Below, one piece after another: positions 12,448-26,100 of a DNA stretch of 64,000 nucleotides; the first letter of the stretch is position 1, and each line of letters opens with the position of its first letter. This DNA comes from Synchiropus splendidus (Eukaryota; Chordata; Actinopteri; Syngnathiformes; Callionymidae). The position numbers were made by a program, and so were the translations under genes. Under the pieces are notes generated by a model, which did not search any database, was not told the DNA's origin, and saw nothing but the letters and a program-made list of their open reading frames with translations. The stretch lies in the NCBI RefSeq assembly GCF_027744825.2, contig NC_071348.1:18571563-18635562 (forward strand), written 5' to 3'.

Positions 12448-14704
12448 ACGCCAAACATAAAAATATTGATAACTTTGGAAAAACTCTTTAGACAGCTTAG
12501 ATTTGATGTGCAACTACTAGAAAGAGCCTTTCTGCTACCGTGGGAGGTGAACATTTCATGTTCTGAAGCTTGCCAGCAAATTTATGTCACAATGCAGAAA
12601 ACGCGTTTTCAGCCTCACATAAGGTCAATTCCGGTACGCCAAACATAAAAAATGTTAATAACTTCGGAAAAACACTTCAGACAGCTTAGATTTGATGTGC
12701 AACTACTAGAGAGACCCTTTCTGCTATAGTGGGAGGTGAAAAATTTTTGTTCTGAAGCTTCCCTGCAAAGTTATGGCACAATGCAGAAAACGCGTTTTCA
12801 GCCTCACATAAGGTCGATTCCGGAACGCCAACCATAAAAATGTTGATAACTTCGGAAAAACACTTCAGACAGCTTAGATTTGATGTGCAACTACTAGAAA
12901 GACCCTTTCTGCTATAGTGGGAGGTGAAATTTTTATGTTCTGAAGCTTTCCTGCAAAGTTATGGCACAATGCGTAAAACTCGTTTTCAGCCTGAGATGAC
13001 GTTGATTTCAGAACGGCAAACATAAAAATGTTGCTAACTTTGGAAAAACACTTCAGACAGCTTAGATTTGATGTGCAACTACTCGAAAAACCCTTTCTGC
13101 TATAGTGGGAGGTGAAATTTTTTTGTTCTGAAGCTTCCCTGCAAAGTTATGGCACAATGCAGAAAACGCGTTTTCAGCCTCACATAAGGTCGATTCCGGA
13201 ACGCCAAACATAAAAATGTTGATAACTTTGGAAAAACACTTCAGACAGGTTAGATTTGATGTGCAACTACTAGAGAGAACCTTTCTGCTATAGTGGGAGG
13301 TGAAAAATTTTTGTTCTGAAGCTTCCCTGCAAAGTTATGGCACAATGCAGAAAACGCGTTTTCAGCCTCACATAAGGTCGATTCCGGAACGCCAAACATA
13401 AAAATGTTGATAACTTCGGAAAAACACTTCAGACAGCTTAGATTTGATGTGCAACTACTAGAAAGACCCTTTCTGCTATAGTGGGAGGTGAAATTTTCAT
13501 GTTCTGAAGCTTTCCTGCAAAGTTATGGCACAATGCGTAACATGCGTTTTCAGCCTGAGATAAGGTCAATTCCGGAACGCCAAACATAAAAATGTTAATA
13601 ACTTCGGAAAAACACTTCAGACAGCTTAGATTTGATGTGCAACTACTCGAAAGACCCTTTCTGCTATAGTGGGAGGTGAAATTTTTTTGTTCTGAAGCTT
13701 CCCTGCAAAGTTATGGGACAATGCAGAAAACGCGTTTTCAGCCTCACATAAGGTCGATTCCGGAATGCCAAACATAAAAATGTTGATAACTTTGGAAAAA
13801 CACTTCAGACAGGTTAGATTTGATGTGCAACTACTAGAGAGACCCTTTCTGCTATGGTGGGAGGTGAAAAATTTTTGTTCTGAAGCTTCCCTGAAAAGAT
13901 ATGGCACAATGCAGAAAACGCATTTTCAGCCTCACATAAGGTCGATTCCGGAACGCCAAACATAAAAATGTTGATAACTTCGGAAAAACACTTCAGACAG
14001 CTTAGATTTGATGTGCAACTACTAGAAAGACCCTTTCTGCTATAGTGGGAGGTGAAATTTTCATGTTCTGAAGCTTTCCTGCAAAGTTATGGCACAATGC
14101 GTAAAATGCGTTTTCAGCCTGAGATAAGTTCAATTCCGGAACGCCAAACATAAAAATGTTAATAACTTCGGAAAAACACTTCAGACAGCTTAGATTTGAT
14201 GTGCAACTACTCGAAAGACCCTTTCTGCTATAGTGGGAGGTGAAATTTTTTTGTTCTGAAGCGTCCCTGCAAAGTTATGGCACAATGCAGAAAACGCGTT
14301 TTCAACCTCACATAAGGTCGATTCCGGAACGCCAAACATAAAAATGTTGATAACTTTGGACAAACACTTCAGACAGGTTAGATTTGATGTGCAACTACTA
14401 GAGAGACCCTTTCTGCTATAGTGGGAGGTGAAAAATTTTTGTTCTGAAGCTTCCCTGCAAAGTTATGGCACAATGCAGAAAACGCGTTTTCAGCCTCACA
14501 TAAGGTCGATTCCGGAACGCCAAACATAAAAATGTTGATAACTTCGGAAAAACACTTCAGACAGCTTAGATTTGATGTGCAACTACTAGAAAGACCCTTT
14601 CTGCTATAGTGGGAGGTGAAATTTTCATGTTCTGAAGCTTTCCTGCAAAGTTATGGCACAATACGTAAAATGCGTTTTCAGCCTGAGATAAGGTCGATTC
14701 AGGA
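12448..14704. repeat. Trimeric HOR run, longest in the window
   Basis: After a 12,448 monomer (AATATTG, CTCTTTAGAC) and an a/b hybrid at 12,636, the order is c 12,825, a-like 13,013 (GCTAAC start, T7 end), b 13,201, c 13,389, a 13,577, b 13,765, c 13,953, a 14,141, b 14,329, c 14,517. The regular a-b-c order over eleven monomers is the clearest view of the 564-bp HOR. Confidence 0.8.
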
Positions 14705-17146
14705 ACACCAAACATAAAAATGTTGAAAACTTTGGAAAAACACTTCAGACAGCTTAGATTTGATGTGCAACTACGAGAAAGACCCTTTCTGCTATAGTGG
14801 GAGGTGAAAATTTCATGTTCTGAAGCTTCGCTGCAAAGTTCTTGCACAATGCGTAAAACTCGTTTTCAGCCTGAGATGACGTTGATTTCAGAACGGCAAA
14901 CATAAAAATGTTGCTAACTTTGGAAAAACACTTCAGACAGCTTAGATTTGATGTGCAACTACTAGAAAGACCCGTTCTGCTATAGTGGGAGGTTAAAATT
15001 TCATGTTCTGAAGCTTCCCTGCAAAGTTGTGGCACAATGCAGAAAACGCATTTTCAGCCAGACAAAAGGTGGGTTCCGGAACGCCAAACATAAAAATGTT
15101 GATTACTTTGGAAAAACACTTCAGACAGGTTAGATTTGATGTGCAACTACTAGAGAGACCCTTTATGCTATAGTGGGAGGAGAAAATTTCATGTTCTGAA
15201 GCTTCCCTGCAAAGTTATGGCACAATGCAGAAAACGCGTTTTCAGCCTGAGATAAGGTTGATTCCGGAACGCCAAACATAAAAATGTTGATAACTTTGGA
15301 AAAACACTTCAAACAGCTCAGATTTAATGTGCAACTACTAGAAAGACCCTTTCTGCTATAGTGGGAGGTGAAAATTTCTTATTCTGCAGCTTTCCTGCAA
15401 AGTGATGGCACAATGCAGAGAACGCGTTTTGAGCCTGAGATAAGGTTGATTACGGAACACCAAACATAAGAATGTTGATAACTTTGGAAAAACACTTCAG
15501 ACAGGTTAGATTTGATGTGGAACTACTAGAAAGACCCTTTCTGCTATAGTGGCAGGTTAAAATTTCATGTTCTGAAGCTTCCCTGCAAAGTTATATCACA
15601 ATGCAGCAAAAGCGTTTTCAGCCCGAGATAAGGTCGATTCAGGAACACCAAACATAAAAATGTTGAAAACTTTCGAAAAACACTTCAGACAGCTTAGATT
15701 TTATGTGCAACTACGAGAATGGCCCTTTCTGCTATAGTGGGAGTTGAAAATATCATGTTCTGAAGCTTCCCTGCAAAGTTATGCCACAATGCAAGTAACG
15801 CGTTTTCAGCCTGAGATAAGGTCGATTCCGGAACGCCAAACATAAAAATATTGATAACTTTGGAAAAACACTTCAGACAGCTTAGATTTGATGTGCAACC
15901 ACTAGAAAGACCCTTTCTGCTATAGTGGGAGTAGAAAATTTCATGTTCTGAAGCTTCCCTGCAAAGTTATGGCAGAATGCGTAAATCGTGTTTCCAGCCT
16001 GAGATAAGGTCGATTCCGGAACACCAAACATAAAAGTGTTGATAACTTTGGAAAAACACTTCAGACAGCTTAGATTTGATGTGCAACTACTAGAAAGACC
16101 CTTTCTGCTATAGTGGGAGGTGAAAATTTCATGTTCTGAAGCTATATGCAAAGTTATGGCACAATGCGTAAAACGCGTTTTCAGCCTGAGATAAGGTCGA
16201 TTCCGGAACGCCAAACATGAAAATGTTCATAATTCTGGAAAAACACTTCAGACAGCTTAGATTTTATGTGCAACTACTAGAAAGACCATTTCTGCCATTG
16301 TGGAAGTGGAAATTCGATGTTCTGAAGCTTCCCTGCAAAGTTATGCCACAATGCAGGAAACGCGTTTTCAGCCTGAGATAAGGTCGATTCCGGAACGCCA
16401 AACATAAAAATATTGATAACTTTGAAAAAACTCTTTAGACAGCTTAGATTTGATGTGCAACTACGAGAAACACCCATTCTGCTATAGTGGGAGGTGAAAA
16501 TTTCATGTTCTGAAGCTTCGCTGCAAAGTTATGGCACAATGCGTAAAACTCGTTTTCAGCCTGAGATGACGTTGATTTCAGAACGCCAAACATAAAAATG
16601 TTGATAACTTTGGAAAAACACTTCAGACAGCTTAGATTTGAGGTGCAACTACTAGAAAGACCCTTTCTACTACAGTGGGAGGTGAAAAGTTCATGTTCTG
16701 AAGCTTCCCTGCATAGTTATGCCACAATGCAGGAAACGCGTTTTCAGCCTGAGATAAGGTCGATTCTGGAACGACAAACATAAGAATGTTGATAACTTTG
16801 GAAAAACACTTCAGACAGCTTAGATTTGATGTGCAACTACTAGAAAGACCCTTTCTGCTATAGTGGGAGGTGAAAATTTCATGTTCTGAAGCTTCCCTGC
16901 AAAGTTATGTCACAATGCAGGAAACGCGTTTTCAGCCTGAGATAAGGTCGATTCCGGAACCCCAAACATAAAAATATTGATAACTTTGGAAAAACACTTC
17001 AGACAGCTTAGATTTGATGTGAAACTACTAGAAAGACCCTTTCTGCTATAGTGGGGTGTTAAAATTTCATGTTCTGAAGCTTCCCTGCAAAGTTATGGCA
17101 AAATATGTAAAACGCGTTTTCAGGCTGAGATAAGGTGGGTTCCGGA
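13577..17146. repeat. Block B: fuller counterpart of block A
   Basis: This block aligns in order with 7,747-10,567 and keeps four monomers that block A lacks (14,517, 15,645, 16,395, 16,583). It contains the ordered module ACACC/GAAAAC (14,705), AACGGC/GCTAAC (14,893), GACAAAAGG (15,081), then the GATTTAATG and GATTACGGAACACC monomers. Confidence 0.75.
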
Positions 17147-19402
17147 ACGCCAAACATAAAAATATTGATAACTTTGGAAAAACTCTTTAGACAGCTTAGA
17201 TTTGATGTGCAACTACTAGAAAGAGCCTTTCTGCTATCGTGGGAGGTGAAAATTTCATGTTCTGAAGCTTCCCTGCAAAGTTATGTCACAATGCAGAAAA
17301 CGCGTTTTCAGCCTCACATAAGGTCAATTCCGGAACGCCAAACATAAAAAATGTTAATAACTTCGGAAAAACACTTCAGACAGCTTAGATTTGATGTGCA
17401 ACTACTCGAAAGACCCTTTCTGCTATAGTGGGATGTGAAATTTTTTTGTTCTGAAGCTTCCCTGCAAAGTTATGGCACAATGCAGAAAACGCGTTTTCAG
17501 CCTCACATAAGGTCGATTCCGGAACGCCAAACATAAAAATGTTGATAACTTTGGAAAAACACTTCAGACAGGTTAGATTTGATGTGCAACTACTAGAGAG
17601 ACCCTTTCTGCTATAGTGGGAGGTGAAATTTTTTTGTTCTGAAGCTTCCCTGCAAAGTTATGGCACAATGCAGAAAACGCGTTTTCAGCCTCACATAAGG
17701 TCGATTCCGGAACGCCAACCATAAAAATGTTGATAACTTCGGAAAAACACTTCAGACAGCTTAGATTTGATGTGCAACTACTAGAAAGACCCTTTCTGCT
17801 ATAGTGGGAGGTGAAATTTTCATGTTCTGAAGCTTTCCTGCAAAGTTATGGCACAATGCGTAAAACTCGTTTTCAGCCTGAGATGACGTTGATTTCACAA
17901 CGGCAAACATAAAAATGTTGCTAACTTTGGAAAAACACTTCAGACAGCTTAGATTTGATGTGCAACTACTCGAAAGACCCTTTCTGCTATAGTGGGAGGT
18001 GAAATTTTTTTGTTCTGAAGCTTCCCTGCAAAGTTATGGCACAATGCAGAAAACGCGTTTTCAGCCACACATAAGGTCGATTCCGGAACGCCAAACATAA
18101 AAATGTTGATAACTTTGGAAAAACACTTCAGACAGGTTAGATTTGATGTGCAACTACTAGAGAGAACCTTTCTACTATAGTGGGAGGTGAAAAATTTTTG
18201 TTCTGAAGCTTCCCTGCAAAGTTATGGCACAATGCAGAAAACGCGTTTTCAGCCTCACATAAGGTCGATTCCGGAACGCCAAACATAAAAATGTTGATAA
18301 CTTCGGAAAAACACTTCAGACAGCTTAGATTTGATGTGCAACTACTAGAAAGACCCTTTCTGCTATAGTGGGAGGTGAAATTTTCATGTTCTGAAGCTTT
18401 CCTGCAAAGTTATGGCACAATGCGTAACATGCGTTTTCAGCCTGAGATAAGGTCAATTCCGGAACGCCAAACATAAAAATGTTAATAACTTCGGAAAAAC
18501 ACTTCAGACAGCTTAGATTTGATGTGCAACTACTCGAAAGACCCTTTCTGCTATAGTGGGAGGTGAAATTTTTTTGTTCTGAAGCTTCCCTGCAAAGTTA
18601 TGGGACAATGCAGAAAACGCGTTTTCAGCCTCACATAAGGTCGATTCCGGAACGCCAAACATAAAAATGTTGATAACTTTGGAAAAACACTTCAGACAGG
18701 TTAGATTTGATGTGCAACTACTAGAGAGACCCTTTCTGCTATAGTGGGAGGTGAAAAATGTTTGTTCTGAAGCTTCCCTGCAAAGTTATGGCACAATGCA
18801 GAAAACGCGTTTTCAGCCTCACATAAGGTCGATTCCGGAACGCCAAACATAAAAATGTTGATAACTTCGGAAAAACACTTCAGACAGCTTAGATTAGATG
18901 TGCAACTACTAGAAAGACCCTTTCTGCTATAGTGGGAGGTGAAATTTTCATGTTCTGAAGCTTTCCTGCAAAGTTATGGCACAATACGTAAAATGCGTTT
19001 TCAGCCTGAGATAAGGTCGATTCAGGAACACCAAACATAAAAATGTTGAAAACTTTGGAAAAACACTTCAGACAGCTTAGATTTGATGTGCAACTACGAG
19101 AAAGACCCTTTCTGCTATAGTGGGAGGTGAAAATTTCATGTTCTGAAGCTTCGCTGCAAAGTTCTGGCACAATGCGTAAAACTCGTTTTCAGCCTGAGAT
19201 GACGTTGATTTCAGAACGGCAAACATAAAAATGTTGCTAACTTTGGAAAAACACTCAGACAGCTTAGATTTGATGTGCAACTACTAGAAAGACCCGTTCT
19301 GCTATAGTGGGAGGTTAAAATTTCATGTTCTGAAGCTTCCCTGCAAAGTTGTGGCACAATGCAGAAAACGCGTTTTCAGCCTCACATAAGGTCGATTCCG
19401 GA
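17147..19402. repeat. Block C: second copy of the 12.4-15.0 kb block
   Basis: Anchors 12,448 and 12,636 match 17,147 and 17,335 (offset 4,699). Anchors 12,825 to 13,953 match 17,712 to 18,840 (offset 4,887), sharing rare variants such as GCCAACCATAAAA (12,829 and 17,716) and GCGTAACATGCG (13,535 and 18,422). Anchors 14,705 and 14,893 match 19,028 and 19,216 (offset 4,323). The offset drop of 564 bp is exactly one trimer missing from block C. Confidence 0.8.
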
Positions 19403-21657
19403 ACGCCAAACATAAAAATGTTGATAACTTTGGAAAAACACTTCAGACAGGTTAGATTTGATGTGCAACTACTAGAGAGAACCTTTCTACTATAGTGGGA
19501 GGTGAAAAATTTTTGTTCTGAAGCTTCCCTGCAAAGTAATGGCACAATGCAGAAAACTCGTTTTCAGCCTGAGATAAGGTTGATTCCGGAACGCCAAACA
19601 TAAAAATGTTGATAACTTTGGAAAAACACTTCAAACAGCTCGGATTTGATGTGGAACTACGAGAAAGACCCTTTCTGCTATAGTGGCAGGTTAAAATTTC
19701 ATGTTCTGAAGCTTCCCTGCAAAGTCATATCACAATGCAGAAAACGCGTTTTCAGCCGGAGATAAGGTCGATTCAGGAACACCAAACATAAAAATGTTGA
19801 AAACTTTCGAAAAACACTTCAGACAGCTTAGATTTGATGTGCAACTACGAGAAAGACCCTTTCTGCTATAGTGGGAGTTGAAAATATCATGTTCTGAAGC
19901 TTCCCTGCAAAGTTATGCCACAATGCAAGTAACGCGTTTTCAGCCTGAGATAAGGTCGATTCTGGAACGCCAAACATAAAAATATTGATAACTTTGGAAA
20001 AACACTTCAGACAGCTTAGATTTGATGTGCAACCACTAGAAAGACCCTTTCTGCTATAGTGGGAGTAGAAAATTTCATGTTCTGAAGCTTTCCTGCAAAG
20101 TTATGGCACAATGCGTAAAACGCGTTTTCAGCCTGAGATAAGGTTGATTCCGGAACGCCAAATATAAGAATGTTGATAACTTTGGAAAAATACTTCAGAC
20201 AGCTTAGATTTGATGTGCAACTACTAGAAAGACCCTTTCTGCTATAGTGGGATGTTAAAATTTCATGTTCTGAAGTCTCCCTGCAAAGTTATGGCACAAT
20301 GCGTAAAACGCGTTTTCAGCATGAGATGAGGTTTATTTCAGAACGCCAAACATAAAAATGTTGAGAACTTTGGAAAAAAACTTCAGACAGCTTAGATTTG
20401 ATGTGCAACTACTAGATAGACCCTTTCTGCTATAGTGGGAAGTTAAAATTTCATGTTCTGAAGCTTCCCTGCAAAGTTATGGCACAATGCGTAAAACGCG
20501 TTTTCAGCCTGAGATGAGGTTGATTTCAGAACGCCAAACATAAAAATGTTGAGAAGTTTGGAAAAACACATCAGACAGCTAAGATTTGATGTGCAACAAC
20601 TAGAAAGACGCATTCTGCTATAGTGAGAGGTGAACATTTCATGTTCTGAAGCTTCCCTGCAAAGTTATGGCAGAATGCGTAAATCGTGTTTTCAGCCTGA
20701 GATAAGGTCGATTCCGGAACGGCAAACATAAAAGTTTTGATAACTTTGGAAAAACACTTCAGACAGCTTCGATTTGATGTGCAACTACTAGAAAGACCCT
20801 TTCTGCTATAGTGGGAAATGAACATTTCATGATCTGAAGGTTCCCTGCAAAGTTATGGCACAATGCAGAAAACGCGTTTTCAGCCTGAGAAAAGGTCGAT
20901 TCAGGAACACCAAACATAAAAATGTTGAAAACTTTCGAAAAACACTTCAGACAGCTTAGATTTGATGTGCAACTACGAGAAAGACCCTTTCTGCTATAGT
21001 GGGAGGTGAAAATAGCATGTTGTGAAGCTTCCCTGCAAAGTTATGGCACAATGCGTAAAACGCGTTTTCAGCCTGAGATGAGGTTGATTTCAGAACGCCA
21101 AACATGAAAATGTTGATAACTCAGGAAAAACTCTACAGACAGCTTAGAATTGATGTGCAACTACTAGAAATACCCTTTCTGCTATAGTGGGACGTGAAAA
21201 TTTCATATTCTGAAGCTTCCCTGAAAAGTTTTGGCACAATACAGAAAACACGTTTTCTTCCTGAGATGAGGTCGATTCCAGAACGCCAAACAGAAAAAAG
21301 TAGATAACTTTGGAAAAACATATCAGACAGCTTAGATTTGATCTGCAACTACTAGAAAGACCCTTTCTACTATAATGGGAGGTGAAAAATTCATGTTCTG
21401 AGGCTTCCCTGCAAAGTTATGGCACAATCCAGAAAAGTCGTTTTCAGACTGAGATATGATGGGTTCCAGAACGCCAAACATAAAAATGTTGATAACTTTG
21501 AAAAACGCTTCAGACAGCTTAGTTTTTATCTTCAACTACAAGACAGACTCTTTCTGCAATATTGGGAGGTGAAAATTTCATATTCTGATGCTTCCCTGCA
21601 AAGTTATGGCACAAAGCAGAAAACTCGTTTTCAGGCAGTGATAAGGTTGATTCCGGA
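19403..21657. repeat. Mixed monomers leading to the central domain
   Basis: Monomers at 19,591, 19,779 and 19,967 repeat the order seen at 15.4-15.9 kb (GGCAGGTTAAAATTTC with ATATCAC, then GAAAACTTTCG with GAAAATATC, then GCAAGTAACGCG). From about 20.1 to 21.6 kb the copies become more individual, for example GACGTGAAAATTTC, CAGAAAAAAGTAGATAAC and TTAGTTTTTATCTTC. No regular HOR is visible by eye here. Confidence 0.65.
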
Positions 21658-23176
21658 ACGCCAAACACAAAAATGTTCATAACTTTGGAAAAACATTTCA
21701 GACAGCTCAGATTTGATGTGCAACTACTAGAAAGACCCTTTCTGCTATTGTGGGAGGTGAAAATTTTATGTTCTGAAGCTTCCCTGCAAAGTTATGGCAC
21801 AATGCAGAAAACTCGTCTTCAGCATGAGTCAAGGTCAATTCCGGAAAGCCAAACATAAAAATATGATAACTTTGAAAAAACACTTCAGACAGCTTAGATT
21901 TGATGTGCAACTACTAGAAAGACCCTTTCTGCTATAGTGGGAGGTGAAAATTTCATGTTCTGAAGTTTCCCTGCAAAGTTATGGCACAATGCAGAAAAGG
22001 CGTTTTCAATAAGGTGCGATCCGGAACGCTAAACATAAGACTGTTGATAACTTTGGAAAAACACTTCAGACAGGTTAGATTTGATGTGCAACTACTAGAA
22101 GGACACTTTCTGCGATCGTGGCAGGTTAAAATTTCATGTTCTGAAGCTTCCCTCCAAAGTTATGGCACAATGCAGAAAACGCGGTTACAGAGTGAGATAA
22201 GGTGGGTTTCGGAACGCCAAACATAAAAATGTTGATAACTTTGGAAAAACACTTCAGACAGCTTATAATTGACGTGCAACTACTAGAAAGACCCTTTCTG
22301 CTATAGTGGGTGTTGAAAATTTCATGTTCTGAAGCTTCACTGCAAAGTTATGGCTCAATGCAGAAAACGCGATTTCAGCCTGAGATAAGGTCGACTCTGG
22401 AATGCCAAACATCAAAATGTTGATTACTTTGGAAAAACACTTCAGACAGCTTAGATTTGACGTACAACTACAAGAAAGACCCTTTCTGCTATAGTGGGAG
22501 TTGAAAATTTAATGTTCTGAAGCTTCCCTGCAAAGTCATGGAACAATGCAGAAAAGGCGTTTTCAATAAGGTGGGTTCCGGAACGCCAAACATAAAAATG
22601 TTGATAACTTTGGAAAAACACTTCAAAAAGCTTAGATTTGATGTGCAACTACTAGAAAGACCCTTTCTGCTATAGTGGGAGGTGAAAATTTCATGTTCTG
22701 AAGATTCCCTGCAAAGTTATGGCACAATGCAGAAAACGCGATTTCAGCCTGAGATAAGGTCGACTCTGGAATGCCAAACATAAAAATGTTAATTACTTTG
22801 GAAAAACACTTCAAACAGCTTAGATTTGATGTGCAACTACTAGAAAGACCCTTTCTGCTATAGTGGGAGGTGAAAATTTCATGTTCTGAAGATTCCCTGC
22901 AAAGTTATGGCACAATGCAGAAAACGCGTATTCTGCCTGAGATAAGGTCGATTCCGTAATGCCAAACATAAAAATGTTTATAACTTTGGAAAAACACTTC
23001 AGACAGCTTAGATTTGATGTGCAACTACTAGAAAGACCCTTTCTGCTATAGTGGGATATGAAAATTTCATGTTCTGAAGCTTCCCTGCAAAGTTATGGCA
23101 CAATGCAGAAAACTCGTCTTCAGCATGAGTCAAGGTCAATTCCGGAAAGCCAAACATAAAAATGTTGATAACTTTA
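21658..23176. repeat. Partial relatives of the 17-mer unit
   Basis: Anchors 21,846, 22,026 and 22,214 match 23,891, 24,071 and 24,259 (offset 2,045). Anchors 22,583, 22,771 and 22,959 match 23,327, 23,515 and 23,703 (offset 744). Shared markers are CATGAGTCAAGG, GGAACGCTAAACATAAGACTG, GACTCTGGAATGCC and GATTCCGTAATGCC. This stretch is an incomplete or rearranged copy next to the two full units. Confidence 0.75.
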
Positions 23177-26100
23177 GAAAAACACTTCAGACAGCTTATA
23201 ATTGACGTGCAACTACTAGAAAGACCCTTTCTGCTATAGTGGGTGTTGAAAATTTCATGTTCTGAAGCTTCCCTGCAAAGTCATGGCACAATGCAGAAAA
23301 GGCGTTTTCAATAAGTGGGTTCCGGAACGCCAAACATAAAAATGTTGATAACCTTGGAAAAACACTTCAAACAGCTTAGATTTGATGTGCAACTACTAGA
23401 AAGACCCTTTCTGCTATAGTGGGAGGTGAAAATTTCATGTTCTGAAGATTCCCTGCAAAGTTATGGCACAATGCAGAAAACGCGATTTCAGCCTGAGATA
23501 AGGTCGACTCTGGAATGCCAAACATAAAAATGTTGATTACTTTGGAAAAACACTTCAAACAGCTTAGATTTGAATTGCAACTACTAGAAAGACCCTTTCT
23601 GCTATAGTGGGAGGTGAAAATTTCATGTTCTGAAGATTCCCTGCAAAGTTATGGCACAATGCAGAAAACGCGTATTCTGCCTGAGATAAGGTCGATTCCG
23701 TAATGCCAAACATAAAAATGTTTATAACTTTGGAAAAACACTTCAGACAGCTTAGATTTGATGTGCAACTACTAGAAAGACCCTTTCTGCTATAGTGGGA
23801 TATGAAAATTTCATGTTCTGAAGCTTCCCTGCAAAGTTATGGCACAATGCAGAAAACTCGTCTTCAGCATGAGTCAAGGTCAATTCCGGAAAGCCAAACA
23901 TAAAAATATGATAACTTTGAAAAAACACTTCAGACAGCTTAGATTTGATGTGCAACTACTAGAAAGACCATTTCTGCTATAGTGGGAGGTGAAAATTTCA
24001 TGTTCTGAAGTTTCCCTGCAAAGTTATGGCACAATGCAGAAAAGGCGTTTTCAATAAGGTGCGATCCGGAACGCTAAACATAAGACTGTTGATAACTTTG
24101 GAAAAACACTTCAGACAGGTTAGATTTGATGTGCAACTACTAGAAGGACCCTTTCTGCGATCGTGGCAGGTTAAAATTTCATGTTCTGAAGCTTCGCTCC
24201 AAAGTTATGGCACAATGCAGAAAACGCGGTTACAGAGTGAGATAAGGTGGGTTTCGGAACGCCAAACATAAAAATGTTGATAACTTTGGAAAAACACTTC
24301 AGACAGCTTATAATTGACGTGCAACTACTAGAAAGACCCTTTCTGCTATAGTGGGTGTTGAAAATTTCATGTTCTGAAGCTTCCCTGCAAAGTCATGGCA
24401 CAATGCAGAAAAGGCGTTTTCAATAAGGTGGGTTCCGGAACGCCAAACATAAAAATGTTGATAACTTTAGAAAAACACTTCAAACAGCTTAGATTTGATG
24501 TGCAACTACTAGAAAGACCCTTTCTGCTATAGAGGGAGGTGAAAATTTCATGTTCTGAAGATTCCCTGCAAAGTTATGGCACAATGCAGAAAACGCGATT
24601 TCAGCCTGAGATAAGGTCGACTCTGGAATGCCAAACATAAAAATGTTGATTACTTTGGAAAAACACTTCAAACAGCTTAGATTTGATTTGACACTACTAG
24701 AAAGACCCTTTCTGCTATAGTGGGAGGTGAAAATTTCATGTTCTGAAGATTCCCTGCAAAGTTATGGCACAATGCAGAAAACGCGTATTCTGCCTGAGAT
24801 AAGGTCGATTCCGTAATGCCAAACATAAAAATGTTTATAACTTTGGAAAAACACTTCAGACAGCTTAGATTTGATGTGCAACTACTAGAAAGACCCTTTC
24901 TGCTATAGTGGGATATGAAAATTTCATGTTCTGAAGCTTCCCTGCAAAGTTATGGCACAATGCAGAAAACGCGTTTTCAGCCTGAGATAAGGTGGGTTTC
25001 GGAACGCCAAGCATAAAAATGTTGATAACTTTGGAAAAACACTTCAGACAGCTTAGATTTGATGTGCAACTACTAGAAAGACCCTTTCTGCTATAGTGGG
25101 AGGTGAACATTTCATGTTCTGAAGCTTCCCTGCAAAGTTATGGCACTATGCAGAAAACGCGTTTTCAGCTTGAGAAAAGGTGGGTTCCGGAACGCCAAAC
25201 ATAAAAATGTTGATAACTTTGGAAAATCACTTCAGACAGCTTAGATTTGATGTGCAACTACTAGAAAGACCCTTTCTGCTATAGTGGGAGGTGAAAATTT
25301 CATGTTCTGAAGCTTCCCTGCAAAGTTATGGGACAATGCAGAAAACGATTTTTCATCCTGAGATAAAGTCGATTCCGGAACGCCAAACGTGAAAATGTTG
25401 ATAACTTTCGAAAAACACTTCAGACAGCTTAGATTTGATGTGCAACTACTAGAAAGACCCTCTCTGCTATAGTGGGACGTGAAAATTTCATGTTCTGAAG
25501 CTTCCCAGCAAAGTTATGGCACAATGCAGAAAACGCGTTTTCAGCCTGAGATAAGGTGGGTTCCGGAACGCCAAACATAAAAATGTTGATAACTTTGGAA
25601 AAACACTTCAGACAGCTTAGATTTGATGTGCAACTACGAGAAATACCCTTTCTGCTTTAGTGGGAGGTGAAAATTTCATTTTCTGAAGCTTCCCTGCAAA
25701 GTTATGGCACAATGCGTACAACGCGTTTTCAGCTGGAGATAAGGTCGATTCCGGAAAGCCAAACATAAAAATGTTGATAACTTTCGAAAAACACTTCAGA
25801 CAGCTTAGATTTGATGTGCAACTACTAGAAAGACCCTTTCTGCTATAGTGGGAGGTCAACATTTCATGTTCTGAAGCTTCCCTTGGAAAGTTATGGGACA
25901 ATGCAGAAAACGATTTTTCATCGCGAGATAAGGTCGATTACGGAACGCGAAACATAAAAATGTTCATAAGTTTCGAAAAACACTACAGACAGCTTAGATT
26001 TGATGTGCAACTACTAGAAAGACCCTTTCTGCTAAAGTGGGAGGTGAACATTTCATGTTCTGAAGCTTCCCTGCAAAGTTATGGCACTATGCAGAAAACG

